Source: CAKSQF01 sp051868045 (GTDB lineage: Bacteria > Bacillota > Clostridia > Oscillospirales > CAG-272). From it: a stretch of 12,154 nucleotides of DNA. The translations under genes and the position numbers were made by a program. Positions 1-7,349 of this stretch are shown one piece after another; positions within the stretch are counted from its first letter, which is position 1; each line of letters starts with the position of its first letter. The notes under the pieces are model-generated. The model made no database searches. It saw only the letters and a list, made by a program, of their open reading frames with translations, and had not been told where the DNA came from. Location: positions 1-12,154 of the forward strand of contig JBJDZN010000005.1 in the NCBI GenBank assembly GCA_051868045.1. Reading direction: 5' to 3'.

Positions 1-2020
1 ACAGTCTTGCCACACCGGTTTTGCGGTTATAGGCAGTATAATACATATAATAGGTGCCGTCCTCGCTCTTGACAATGCGGGGATCTTCGCAGCCGCCGCC
101 CTCCTCAAAGGCGTAGAAATCGTCTTCGTCATCCGGGAACAGCACCGGATCAGTGTAATTCTCAAAATGAGTTCCGTCCAGCGACAGTGCCAGACCCACA
201 CGGGAGATCAGGGGATGATCCTGCGAACGGTAGAGAACGCAGATCACATCGTCCTTGACCACGGCAGTGGGGTTATAGAGGGCTTCCTCCGACCAGAACA
301 CCGGTCCGTCTGTGATGGGATCCATGAAGAAATCGGTGCTGTTGGGCGTCAGGATGGGATTCATGGCATCCAGTTTCACAAAGGGTCCCAGTGCCCAGGA
401 GGACGGATAGGCTCCCGACTGAATCAGCTGAAGCTGGGCAAGTGCCAGTGTTTCGCCCGATCCGCTCAGCGTAATCCGATAGTGAGCGTAAGCGGTAATA
501 TTGTCGGTATCGAAGATTCGGCGGAGATTGTCTCCTTCAAAGGTCTGTCCGGTTCGTCTGTCCAGTTCCGTCCAATTTACGCCGTCAATCGAGGCTTCAA
601 AGACCCAATCGGTGGGATCGCAGGCATGATCTGCCCCGCAGACCAGAGCATAACTGTTGACAAGAATCTGTCTGCCTGCCTCAAAGGAAACCTGAAGGGT
701 CAGCGTTTGACACGCTGCCGACAGAACGGTAAGCCGGTCTCCGTCAAAGGCGGCGGCAGGGTCCACCGACGACCCGTCGGCGGCAGCGATGAAGGATGCC
801 TTCACGCTGTCGGTGATATAAGTATAGCTGCCTTCACCAATGACATCCAGGGTAAAAATGCCCATCTTTCCGTCAGCATCCAATCCCACGACTCTGCCGC
901 CCAACACATTGCCCACTGCCGTGAGCGTTACCGAGGAGGTACCGGTGGACGCGTCGAAGCTCACTTCACCAACGGCGATGGCAGAATCGGAGGCGGCAAA
1001 CTTCATCTGCGCCCCGTTTGCACCGGTCAGGGTCAGACTCTCCCCTTCAAAGATGGTGGATTTAGGGGCAGTCAGCGTCCGTGTCGCCGATGAGGTGGGC
1101 GTAATTCCCGTAAAATCAGGAGCATCTGCGCCGCCGACTTCATAAAGGGACAGCTCTGCCAACTGGAGATATTCGCCGCCGTTGTTCTCGGTGATCTCCA
1201 GACGGTAGCAAGCATATGCCGCAGGATTTTGAATCTCGTAGCGGTTGGTGGCATGACGGGCAGAAAAGGTCTGTTCTTCCTGCTCATCCACAAGAACCCA
1301 GTTTTCACCGTCTACCGAGCCATACAATTTCCATGACTTGGGGTCCCTTGGGGACTCATCATTGCCGGAGGTGATGGAATAGACCCCGATAGCATAGGAT
1401 GCGGAGTTGGCAAAGCAGACCTCAATGGCACCGATCCTGGACTTTGTCAGCCACTTGGTGTCCACATTTCCGTCAAATGCCTTTTCGATTTCCTCAGACG
1501 CAGGGGAAGACACCGTTTCTCCGTCATAGGTTCCGGCAAGTGACCGACAAATCTCTTCTCCGGGTGCCGCAGGAGTGGGAACCCACACGGGAATCACCGT
1601 AAAAGACCCGTCCGACGAAACCGCCAGCAGATCGCAGTCACCGGGAATCATGCCCGTCAGCACCACGCTGCATTCCCCTTTTTCGCTGTCAAATCCGATC
1701 TCTCCGACCTCTATGGCATTATTGGTGGTCAGAAACTTCAATTCTTCCCCGGCGGGAACCGTCAGGGTGAGATTCTGTCCGACCTGTACGGACGAAATTT
1801 GTTCCTTATCGTTCACTTTTTCATTCACTTGGGTTTCGGGAGCAGTTGTTGGACTGCCTTCCTCCTTCTGATCAACGGTTGTCACCTGTGATGTGACGGT
1901 GGGTGATGAAGCCGATGTATTGTCTGAAAGAGTCTGTGACGTGTCCTGTTGCTGTGTTTTATGGCAGGCGGTCAACAGTGCAGACAGGATCAATACGCCG
2001 GCAAGTATTCGTTTTTTCAT
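1..2020 (-). CDS. Secreted lipoprotein with two discoidin-like domains and a GH130-like catalytic domain (3' end cut by window edge)
   Basis: The frame is open without a stop from the ATG at 2020 to the window edge (673 codons seen). The start follows AAGGAGG at 2027-2033 with a 6-nt gap and overlaps the upstream gene's stop as ATGA. The protein opens with a lipoprotein signal peptide (MKKRILAGVLILSALLTAC, lipid-anchored Cys about 19) and a Thr/Ser/Gln-rich linker. Two F5/8C-like segments follow, roughly residues 155-295 and 395-540; both have SIDGVNW/SVDGENW-type and LxLxQ/E signatures, separated by beta-rich spacer modules. From Met553 the sequence matches the GH130 five-bladed propeller pattern: NPILTP, YNPTAVV, LYRSQ, SRVGLALSLDG, CEDPRIV and YYMYYTAY. 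GH130 members phosphorolyse or hydrolyse beta-mannosides and related glycans. The discoidin-like modules suggest carbohydrate binding at the cell surface. Substrate, and whether catalytic residues are complete, cannot be judged because the domain is truncated. GH43-like propellers are the main alternative. Confidence 0.85.
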   Translation of the reverse strand, partial: MKKRILAGVLILSALLTACHKTQQQDTSQTLSDNTSASSPTVTSQVTTVDQKEEGSPTTAPETQVNEKVNDKEQISSVQVGQNLTLTVPAGEELKFLTTNNAIEVGEIGFDSEKGECSVVLTGMIPGDCDLLAVSSDGSFTVIPVWVPTPAAPGEEICRSLAGTYDGETVSSPASEEIEKAFDGNVDTKWLTKSRIGAIEVCFANSASYAIGVYSITSGNDESPRDPKSWKLYGSVDGENWVLVDEQEEQTFSARHATNRYEIQNPAAYACYRLEITENNGGEYLQLAELSLYEVGGADAPDFTGITPTSSATRTLTAPKSTIFEGESLTLTGANGAQMKFAASDSAIAVGEVSFDASTGTSSVTLTAVGNVLGGRVVGLDADGKMGIFTLDVIGEGSYTYITDSVKASFIAAADGSSVDPAAAFDGDRLTVLSAACQTLTLQVSFEAGRQILVNSYALVCGADHACDPTDWVFEASIDGVNWTELDRRTGQTFEGDNLRRIFDTDNITAYAHYRITLSGSGETLALAQLQLIQSGAYPSSWALGPFVKLDAMNPILTPNSTDFFMDPITDGPVFWSEEALYNPTAVVKDDVICVLYRSQDHPLISRVGLALSLDGTHFENYTDPVLFPDDEDDFYAFEEGGGCEDPRIVKSEDGTYYMYYTAYNRKTGVARL

Positions 2021-3111
2021 GCGTTGCCTCCTTCTTCTTCGACGAGGTAGGTGACTCCGTCAAGGGTCAGGCTGTACCCATTATCCGTCGGACGGAAGGT
2101 AATCTCGGTATCGGCTTCGTCCCCGTCATAGGCGGAAAGCTCCCAGATGGAGAAGCCGTATTCCGTGGTTTTGGTGGTTCCTTCCATACGGATATACCGT
2201 GCGGCAGTTCTTTCAAAGGTGTAAGACAGGGTGGTGTCATAACTGCTGTTGTCCTTGACATCAGCAACGGCGGTCCAATTCGTCCCATCCTCCGAAAGCA
2301 GCAGACGGTAGTCCTTTCCTGCCGCCCGTTCCCAGCACAGTGTCAGTCGGGTCAGCGACTGCGTCTGTCCCAGGTCAATCTCCAGCCACTGGTTTTCGGC
2401 ATAGGAGGAGGACCAACGGCTTCCGTCATCCCCATCTACGGCAAGTGCCGGACCACGATCGGCAGAATCCACCGAGCTTGCCGTGGCAGATGCGCCGAGG
2501 GCAAGATTGGGACTGCCCGTTTTGAGCCATATTGCGCCGTCTGAAAATGTGGCGGCGGCGGTAATCTGACGGTCCCCGACCGTCAGATGAGCGTTCATTC
2601 CCCGGAAGGACAGGGTCAGACCGTTAACGCTGGTCGTTTCGGTGAGGATTCGCAATGCCGTATACCGGGTTGACGATTCCTCCATGGGTTCAAGCAGATA
2701 GACGGTGTCGCCATAGGAAATCAGGAGATCCCCCTCGAAATACCGGTATTCAAAGGCGGTTTCTCCGATTTGCAGACAGGTAGAGGTTGCCGTTACCTGC
2801 CCCGAAAACCGATAGGTTTCCTCGGGAGTAACCAGCGTCAGGGACAGGGTATCGCCACTGCCGCAAAGTATCGCCGCCCGATCTTCCCGGAGGGTCCCGT
2901 ACAGCCCCTGAAAAACGGTGGGGTCGGGTAGATTCTCCTCCGATTTTGCATTCTGGGGCAGTGCGGATATGACCGCTCTTTCGGAAGACCCTTCCGATGC
3001 GGGAGATGTCCGATCCGGGGAACCGGTACTGCTCTGTGCGCAGGCAGTCAGAATCGACGGCAAAAGCAGAAACAGAGCGATGTTATGCAAAAATCTGTTT
3101 TTTGGTCTCAT
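2017..3111 (-). CDS. Lipoprotein with one F5/8C (discoidin-like) domain
   Basis: This is a predicted surface lipoprotein of 364 residues. I prefer the ATG at 3111: it follows AAAGGAAA at a normal distance and gives a clean signal peptide, with lipobox LTAC and Cys24. An in-frame ATG at 3141 would add ten charged residues before the signal peptide and lies only about 10 bp from the -10 box, so it is unlikely. After a Ser/Pro-rich linker (25-60) comes a beta-rich N-terminal region of no recognised family (about 65-198). An F5/8C domain follows (about 200-330), with NLALGASATASS, ALAVDGDDGSRW, WLEIDLGQ, LLSEDGTNWT and ARYIRMEGT patterns. A short beta tail ends the protein. Its stop overlaps the start of the GH130-like gene (ATGA), so the two are co-transcribed and probably translationally coupled. 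A carbohydrate-binding partner of that enzyme is the likeliest role; this is inference. Confidence 0.85.
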   Translation of the reverse strand: MRPKNRFLHNIALFLLLPSILTACAQSSTGSPDRTSPASEGSSERAVISALPQNAKSEENLPDPTVFQGLYGTLREDRAAILCGSGDTLSLTLVTPEETYRFSGQVTATSTCLQIGETAFEYRYFEGDLLISYGDTVYLLEPMEESSTRYTALRILTETTSVNGLTLSFRGMNAHLTVGDRQITAAATFSDGAIWLKTGSPNLALGASATASSVDSADRGPALAVDGDDGSRWSSSYAENQWLEIDLGQTQSLTRLTLCWERAAGKDYRLLLSEDGTNWTAVADVKDNSSYDTTLSYTFERTAARYIRMEGTTKTTEYGFSIWELSAYDGDEADTEITFRPTDNGYSLTLDGVTYLVEEEGGNA

Positions 3112-3133
3112 TTCGTTTTTCCTTTCATAGCGT

Positions 3134-3147
3134 TGAATCATGATTCA
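3134..3147. promoter_or_regulatory. Perfect 14-bp palindrome in the lipoprotein operon leader
   Basis: TGAATCATGATTCA is a perfect 14-bp palindrome. It lies about 5 bp downstream of the -10 box at 3152-3157, at the expected transcription start, and before the Shine-Dalgarno of the 3111 start. That position suits a repressor operator that would block initiation. The regulator is not identifiable from the window. Confidence 0.4.
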
Positions 3148-3151
3148 CCTA

Positions 3152-3180
3152 ATTATAGCTGTTTTTTTCGGCAAAAACAA
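3152..3180 (-). promoter_or_regulatory. Sigma-A-type promoter of the discoidin/GH130 lipoprotein operon
   Basis: On the minus strand a perfect -10 TATAAT (3157-3152) is preceded, after 17 bp, by a weak -35 TTGTTT (3180-3175). The spacer contains an A7 tract. The promoter sits 40 bp upstream of the 3111 start, with no other gene between. The consensus -10 and ideal spacing support it; the -35 is poor, so activation by another factor is possible. Confidence 0.6.
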
Positions 3181-3237
3181 GGAACAAATAGACACAGATC
3201 TTTAAAAAATCAACACAGATGGCTCCGACATGAAAAT

Positions 3238-3266
3238 CGGGCTGCCGCATCATGCACGGCAGCCCG
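3238..3266 (-). terminator. Intrinsic terminator of the hydrogenase gene
   Basis: A perfect 10-bp GC-rich stem, CGGGCTGCCG/CGGCAGCCCG, has a 9-nt loop and is followed on the minus strand by ATTTTC. It lies 26 bp after the hydrogenase stop codon. This separates the hydrogenase transcript from the lipoprotein operon promoter that follows. Confidence 0.8.
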
Positions 3267-3291
3267 TATGGGAATATGAATTTATCGGTTT

Positions 3292-4716
3292 TTATTTCAG
3301 AACCGAGACGGCATCGGCAATGGTCTTCTCCATGGCTTTCTTGCCGTATTTATCCACCTCTGTTTTATTCTTCTCGCCGTGGGTCAGGCATCCTGCACCG
3401 CCGATACACCCGCCGACGCACGCCATACCCTCGATAAAGTTAACATCCAGCACGTTCTTGCTCTTTTTCAGAAGGGCAACCCGGCACTCTTCAATTCCGT
3501 CACAGGAGCAAGCCTTGAGTTCGAAATCGGTAAGTCCCTGCTCTTTGAGTCCTTCTGCGACGGCATCTGCCAGTCCTCCGCAACGGGCAAAAATCCGTCC
3601 GAAGTAGGAGGCGTTATCCAGCACGCCCTCTTCAAGGGTGGTGATGTCCAGGTCACGGCTGTCAAACAGTGCCTGAAGCTCCTCAAAGGTCATGGCAACA
3701 TCCACATAGGGCTTGACCGATTCCTTCTGAATCTCCTTTTTCTTGGCGGTACAGGGTCCGATAAAGATGACCTTGGAATCGGGAACCGTCTTCTTTATAT
3801 ATTGGGAAATTGCCGCCATTGGGGAAAGATTGTGGGACACAAAGGGGGTCAGTGTGGGGAAATTCTTCTCCAGATAGGACACAAAGGCGGGGCAACAGGA
3901 GCTGGTCAGGAATCCCTTTTCCGCAAGTTCACGGGATTCTGCCTGAGCAACCATATCCGCACCCAATGCTGCCTCAATGACGTTGTAAAATCCCAATTCC
4001 TTAAGTCCCGTGACCACCTGACCCAGCTTGGCATAGGTGAACTGGCTGGAAATAGAGGGAGCAACCACAGCATAGGTCTTATATTCCGTGTTATTCTTGC
4101 TTTCCTTGAGAATCCGGATCACATCGGTAATGTAGGACACGTCGGTAATGGCACCGAAGGGACACTGATAGACGCAGGCACCGCAGGAAATGCACTTCTC
4201 CTCGTCGATAAAAGCGGCTTTATCCTCATTCATGGAGATTGCCTTGATCTTGCAGGCATTCTGGCAGGGACGTTTACGACCGACGATGGCGGTATAGGGG
4301 CATACCTTGGCGCAGGCTCCGCACTCGATGCACTTGGACTTGTCGATATGGGCTTCGTGATTTTCATCAAAGGAAATGGCACCTCTGCGGCAGACATCCT
4401 CGCATCTGTGGGCAAGGCATCCACGGCAGGCGTTCGTGACTTCATAACCGCCAACCGGACACTCATCACAGGCAATATCAATGACCTGAATCACGTTGGA
4501 GCGGCTTCTGTCTCCGCCCATTGCCAGCTTGACCCGTTCGGTAAGAATTGCCCGTTCCTTATACACGCAGCAGCGCATGGTGGGAATCTTCCCGGGGACG
4601 ATGGTTTTGGGAATATCAATGGCAGTCTCGGGAAGCCGACCTGCCCATGCTTCACGGGCAACCTCACGAAGAACCTTATATTTCAAATGCTGAACTTTTG
4701 TGTCAAATTTTCTCAT
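3292..4716 (-). CDS. Monomeric [FeFe]-hydrogenase, group-B-type, with N-terminal iron-sulfur domains
   Basis: This 474-residue cytoplasmic enzyme family catalyses reversible proton reduction to H2, normally with reduced ferredoxin as electron carrier in fermenting anaerobes. Cysteine-rich N-terminal clusters are C83/C86/C97/C100/C105/C109. Two ferredoxin-like 4Fe-4S motifs follow: C129/C132/C135/C139 (with C151/C155) and C175/C178/C181/C185. The H-cluster motifs are L1 TSSCCPAF (C274/C275), L2 IGPCTAKKKE (C322) and L3 EGMACVGGCIGG (C433, C437). The Met that precedes Pro-Cys in L2 of classical group A enzymes is Gly320 here, and L1 has Phe where group A usually has Trp. Both features fit my recollection of group B (B1/B3-type) enzymes. 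The start follows AGGAAA at 4725-4720. No maturase (HydEFG) or partner subunit is adjacent, and a terminator follows, so the gene appears monocistronic. Its physiological direction cannot be read from sequence. Confidence 0.93.
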   Translation of the reverse strand: MRKFDTKVQHLKYKVLREVAREAWAGRLPETAIDIPKTIVPGKIPTMRCCVYKERAILTERVKLAMGGDRSRSNVIQVIDIACDECPVGGYEVTNACRGCLAHRCEDVCRRGAISFDENHEAHIDKSKCIECGACAKVCPYTAIVGRKRPCQNACKIKAISMNEDKAAFIDEEKCISCGACVYQCPFGAITDVSYITDVIRILKESKNNTEYKTYAVVAPSISSQFTYAKLGQVVTGLKELGFYNVIEAALGADMVAQAESRELAEKGFLTSSCCPAFVSYLEKNFPTLTPFVSHNLSPMAAISQYIKKTVPDSKVIFIGPCTAKKKEIQKESVKPYVDVAMTFEELQALFDSRDLDITTLEEGVLDNASYFGRIFARCGGLADAVAEGLKEQGLTDFELKACSCDGIEECRVALLKKSKNVLDVNFIEGMACVGGCIGGAGCLTHGEKNKTEVDKYGKKAMEKTIADAVSVLK

Positions 4717-4736
4717 AACTTTCCTAACCTTATTCT

Positions 4737-4752
4737 TGCAATTATGATTGCA
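4737..4752. promoter_or_regulatory. Inverted repeat upstream of the hydrogenase start
   Basis: TGCAAT and ATTGCA arms surround a 4-nt centre, 20-36 bp before the hydrogenase ATG. It could be an operator or part of a leader structure. It does not match the Rex consensus as I know it (TTGTTAA-N4-TTAACAA), although Rex commonly controls hydrogenases in Clostridia. No clear -35/-10 pair for the hydrogenase was found nearby; the candidates are weak. Confidence 0.25.
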
Positions 4753-4973
4753 TTATTACGATATTATCACGATGATTGTGCAAGGCTATTTGCGCAACAG
4801 AAGCCCCTCAGACCCATCGCATCCAAAAGAGATTTTCTTTATTATAGCATATTTTCGAGAAAAAGTCACTGATTTTTTCGAAAAACTTTTTAAAAAAATC
4901 CACAATTTGTCGGAGCTGTTTTTAGTTAAAATGTCAATTATTATAGACAAATTGCAAATTTTAACCGATCGTG
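4753..4973. other. AT-rich divergent intergenic region
   Basis: This stretch between the minus-strand hydrogenase and the plus-strand promoter at 4974 contains no convincing gene. It holds an imperfect AT hairpin at 4852-4884 (TTTTCG...CGAAAA with A/T arms and one bulge). It also holds inverted copies of GTTAAAAT (4925-4932) and ATTTTAAC (4958-4965). A third, direct copy of GTTAAAAT overlaps the -10 box of the next promoter (4995-5002). Confidence 0.5.
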
Positions 4974-5002
4974 TTGACAAAATTGGAAAGATATGTTAAA
5001 AT
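4974..5002 (+). promoter_or_regulatory. Near-consensus sigma-A promoter of a decayed locus
   Basis: TTGACA (4974-4979), a 17-bp spacer and TAAAAT (4997-5002) make a strong promoter. AGGAAGG follows at 5014-5020, in the right place for a ribosome binding site. No ATG, GTG or TTG lies at a proper distance after it: the sequence runs directly into the inside of a broken gene. The original start region has apparently been deleted or replaced. Confidence 0.75.
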
Positions 5003-5038
5003 GAAATCAAAGCAGGAAGGAAAATCCAAGCAGCGCAT

Positions 5039-5190
5039 CCGAGGGCGATTACCACTATATCCTATGACACCGTAAGTGTGGACAATCGGTTGTTCATCGC
5101 CGTAGAAGCATCGTCCGAATGGATCAACGACGCCGATCGGGCTTTCCCTGTGGTCATTGATCCAACGCTGACAAGAAACGCTGCACGTGA
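5039..5190 (+). pseudogene. Fragment of an Rhs/YD-type or wall-associated surface protein
   Basis: In the frame that contains the GTG at 5078, the translation has SVDNRLFIAVEA, SEWINDADRAFPVVIDPTLT and then ARDTF. The ending xxWLxDxxRxFPVVIDPTxT is a familiar signature of large Rhs-like and wall-associated proteins of Firmicutes, where it precedes the repeat region. Only about 50 residues remain. The frame has no start codon at the ribosome-binding-site-like AGGAAGG upstream, and downstream the recognisable sequence changes to another frame. I read it as a remnant joined to a foreign promoter by deletion. The family assignment rests on one short motif. Confidence 0.5.
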
Positions 5191-5340
5191 CACCTTTTTG
5201 TCGCCTGTTACACCGGTAACCATGCTACGCAAAGTCTGCCGCATGCAGCCGTTAAGGCAGGTGCCAAATGCTCTGTCGGATTCGAAAAAGACATTTGGTG
5301 TTCAACTGCTAACAACTGGATTCCAAAGAACAAAGTGCAA
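5191..5340 (+). pseudogene. Fragment of a CHAT/caspase-like peptidase domain
   Basis: Read in the frame starting at 5191, directly after a TGA at 5188-5190, the translation contains LFVACYTGN, then AAVKAGAKCSVGFEKDIW and TANNWIPK. This resembles the second half of caspase-fold/CHAT domains: the catalytic Cys lies in an xACxTG motif, followed by a helix, then GAxxxVGF. Only the Cys-side portion is present; the His-bearing half is missing, and no start exists. It lies in a different frame from both the preceding Rhs-like piece and the following piece, so the locus cannot make a single intact protein. The family call is tentative but the motif spacing is good. Confidence 0.45.
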
Positions 5341-6032
5341 CATTCTTCGGGTACGAAATCACGGGACAATACGAGGATTCAATCAAAACCGATCTTTACG
5401 GTATTGAGAACATTGACCGTTATGTATACAATTTTGATGAAGGATGTGTTAACTTTTCAATCGGTCAAAAATCGGGGAAATGCCTGTCTTATTTCATCGG
5501 ATTAAAAAATAACAGGTATCTGGACATAACAACCGGGTCTCAAATAAGCGAGGATGAGTGCCGGGAAATTGCTGCAGAGTATCTGACAGAGTTGTTGGAA
5601 AATTCCGACCAATTTGAATATGAAGAGGTTATCACCCACAGCATTTCGGAATTAGGCGGCGATGTTCATACTTTTTACTTTACGAAGAAAGTGGAAGGTA
5701 TGTGGACATACGAACGGGCATATGTGGAGGTAACATCATACGGGGATATTATCGCATATAATCTGTCTTTTTGCGGCAATATATCCATTAACACCCTTCC
5801 GAAAAAATACGACTCCGACAAGATCGGCAGTGCGGTCAACGATCGCCTGGATCGGATATACGAATCGGTTCAGGGAAAATACGATGAAATCACATATTCC
5901 GTTCAATCGGAGCGGCTTGTCAGAGTAAAGGGTGGCAAATACGGAATTCTCTACGAAGTCGTGACAACGCTGACCGATTCAGACGGGCGCCCCCTTCAGG
6001 ACCCGTCCATGTTTCTGGTCTATCTGGATTGA
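5313..6032 (+). pseudogene. N-terminally broken gene of unknown function (C-terminal 240 codons)
   Basis: The frame is open from just after a TAA at 5310-5312 to the stop at 6030-6032. It contains no ATG or GTG in its first half; the first plausible start is a TTG at 5592 without a good ribosome binding site. Codon use and protein-like composition continue well upstream of that TTG (for example FFGYEITGQYEDS, then ISEDECREIAAEYLTELL). The 5' end therefore appears lost or frameshifted, rather than the gene being short. The C-terminal part is beta-rich with no recognised family; an extracellular lipoprotein, or the tail of the CHAT-like protein upstream, are both possible. If TTG 5592 were used, a 146-residue protein without a signal peptide would result. 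It may instead continue the 5191 fragment through a frameshift near 5313-5340. Confidence 0.55.
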
Positions 6033-6045
6033 TCGAGCCGATCCC

Positions 6046-6071
6046 CTCCCCTGAAGGAATCCTTCGGGGAG
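6046..6071 (+). terminator. Hairpin after the broken gene
   Basis: The arms CTCCCC(T)GAAGG and CCTTCGGGGAG form an 11-bp stem with one bulged T and a 3-nt loop, 13 bp after the stop at 6032. No T-tract follows, so termination is uncertain. It may stabilise a 3' end or be a remnant. Confidence 0.4.
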
Positions 6072-6133
6072 AGGATTCCCCGGTGAGTGCGGACAAGGGT
6101 TAAATCAGTTACGCAAAAAAGGAGAATACGCTC

Positions 6134-6892
6134 ATGAAATCCTATTTTTTTACATTTATTCTGCTTCTGCTCATCGGATGTCTGTTGACCTCTTGCACAA
6201 GTGCATCTGATCCCGTTCCATCCGAAAGAACGGATGAAAAAACTTCTGAAATCCATTCCAAATCGGAGGCTATGACCGAAAAGAATCCGATCATCACCGA
6301 TACGACCAAAACAGCAGAAGAAAGCAACCCCACCGAAGATACTCCCGATATAACGGACATCATTGAATCCGGCGGAGAGACTCCTCTTCTCACTCTGTCA
6401 ACCTACGATCAATACGAAAAGCTTGTGCAAAGCGGCTCATTACCCCAATCCTTCGTCACCTATGACCAATTGGAGAATATCGGAAGGTTTGAAGGTCTGG
6501 TGTTTCTTAGCGATGTTAGAGAAGATGATTACAGTCAATATATGTATTCCTTTGTGGATGACACAAATTACATTATTTATCTGTATGTATATCACACGGA
6601 AAGAGCAAGCGCAATCACAAACGAAATTTCATCCTCCTTTATTGACGGATCGGATATGCGCACCCTGAGCAGTGCAGATACCGGCATCTACCGTTACAAC
6701 AATTTGGTATATTATTATTTGTCCGGAGAACTGCTATCCGTTCATTGGGAATCCGACGGCATTACCTATATTTTTAGCGGAAGTTCTCTTCTATCCGATT
6801 ATCCTTTCTCTGATTCCACTTTTACTGCCGACATTCTGAATCTTGATCGTGTGCAGACTGCAATCGCAACGATTGGTGATTCCATGAGTTAA
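6134..6892 (+). CDS. Small lipoprotein of unknown function
   Basis: This 252-residue protein has a lipoprotein signal peptide (MKSYFFTF, a hydrophobic stretch, lipobox LTSC, Cys21), so it should be anchored to the outer face of the membrane. Residues 22-85 form a Ser/Thr/Glu/Asp-rich, low-complexity linker. The remaining 165 residues are rich in Tyr, Asp and Ser, with beta-like segments such as QYMYSF, YIIYLYVYH and YNNLVYYYLSGEL. I recognise no family. The ATG follows AAAGGAG about 10 nt upstream. The neighbours are a broken gene before and two small membrane proteins after, and all read in the same direction. Base composition is noticeably more AT-rich than in the transporter operon downstream. 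A function cannot be assigned. Confidence 0.8.
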   Translation: MKSYFFTFILLLLIGCLLTSCTSASDPVPSERTDEKTSEIHSKSEAMTEKNPIITDTTKTAEESNPTEDTPDITDIIESGGETPLLTLSTYDQYEKLVQSGSLPQSFVTYDQLENIGRFEGLVFLSDVREDDYSQYMYSFVDDTNYIIYLYVYHTERASAITNEISSSFIDGSDMRTLSSADTGIYRYNNLVYYYLSGELLSVHWESDGITYIFSGSSLLSDYPFSDSTFTADILNLDRVQTAIATIGDSMS

Positions 6893-6966
6893 AATCTTAT
6901 ACGCATTGTACACAGGGTTGAAAAAAGAACCCCACCGATCAACCCATTAGAAAGGAAGGTGCAATT

Positions 6967-7335
6967 ATGATTAACGGTTCATTTTACTTTTTGAATTTCA
7001 TTTGGTTTGCGTTTTTCCTGTTTATTGCCGTGATTGTGGGACACCTGCAATTGCAAATCTGCAAAAGAGCCGAAAAACTCCCGACCAAGCTGATCTTGCC
7101 CGTCGTACTGGGGGTGGCGATTCTCTTCGACCTTCTTCTTTACTTCGGTGTGATCGGCATCGGCGTCCCCGATCTTACACACATGATCGGCACAGACATG
7201 TCCGGGTATGCCCGTCAGACCTTTGCGGTCTTCACCGGGTACGGCGTGGGCATCCTCGCCATCGGAGACGGGGCAGCGTGGCTTGCCTTCATCTGCCAAA
7301 AAACGAAGCGGTTCCGGAACTCGGGCAACCGTTAA
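6967..7335 (+). CDS. Small multi-pass membrane protein, first of a tandem pair
   Basis: This 122-residue hydrophobic protein has about three predicted transmembrane segments, near residues 6-26, 43-66 and 85-110. A charged loop, GHLQLQICKRAEKLPTK, lies between the first two and ends around residue 41. The C-terminus is basic. The ATG follows GGAAGG. It aligns with the next gene: AVIVGHLQ versus AVLIGHLQ, then IC followed by basic residues, KL..P, and a C-terminal D..xWLAxxxxKT. I recognise no named family. The stop codon (TAA 7333-7335) runs into the next gene's ribosome binding site (AAGGAGG), so the two are probably translated in concert. A role in the membrane is all that can be said. Confidence 0.75.
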   Translation: MINGSFYFLNFIWFAFFLFIAVIVGHLQLQICKRAEKLPTKLILPVVLGVAILFDLLLYFGVIGIGVPDLTHMIGTDMSGYARQTFAVFTGYGVGILAIGDGAAWLAFICQKTKRFRNSGNR

Positions 7336-7349
7336 GGAGGTTTTCTTAC

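Noticed and set aside
167..1093. Long plus-strand open frame opposite the GH130-like lipoprotein gene
   Set aside because: It is codon-aligned antisense to a clear minus-strand coding sequence with signal peptide and domain motifs; its own translation has no recognisable features.
4737..4797. Rex-type redox operator upstream of the hydrogenase
   Set aside because: TTGTGCAA and TTGCGCAA elements and the TGCAAT/ATTGCA inverted repeat are present, but none matches the spaced TTGTTAA-N4-TTAACAA consensus.
3379..4872. 497-codon plus-strand open frame over the hydrogenase
   Set aside because: The minus strand carries unmistakable Fe-S and H-cluster motifs; the plus-strand frame is its shadow and has no ribosome binding site.
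6915..6932. GGGTT/AACCC hairpin between the lipoprotein and the membrane pair
   Set aside because: The stem is only 5 bp, with no T-tract; too weak to call a terminator.
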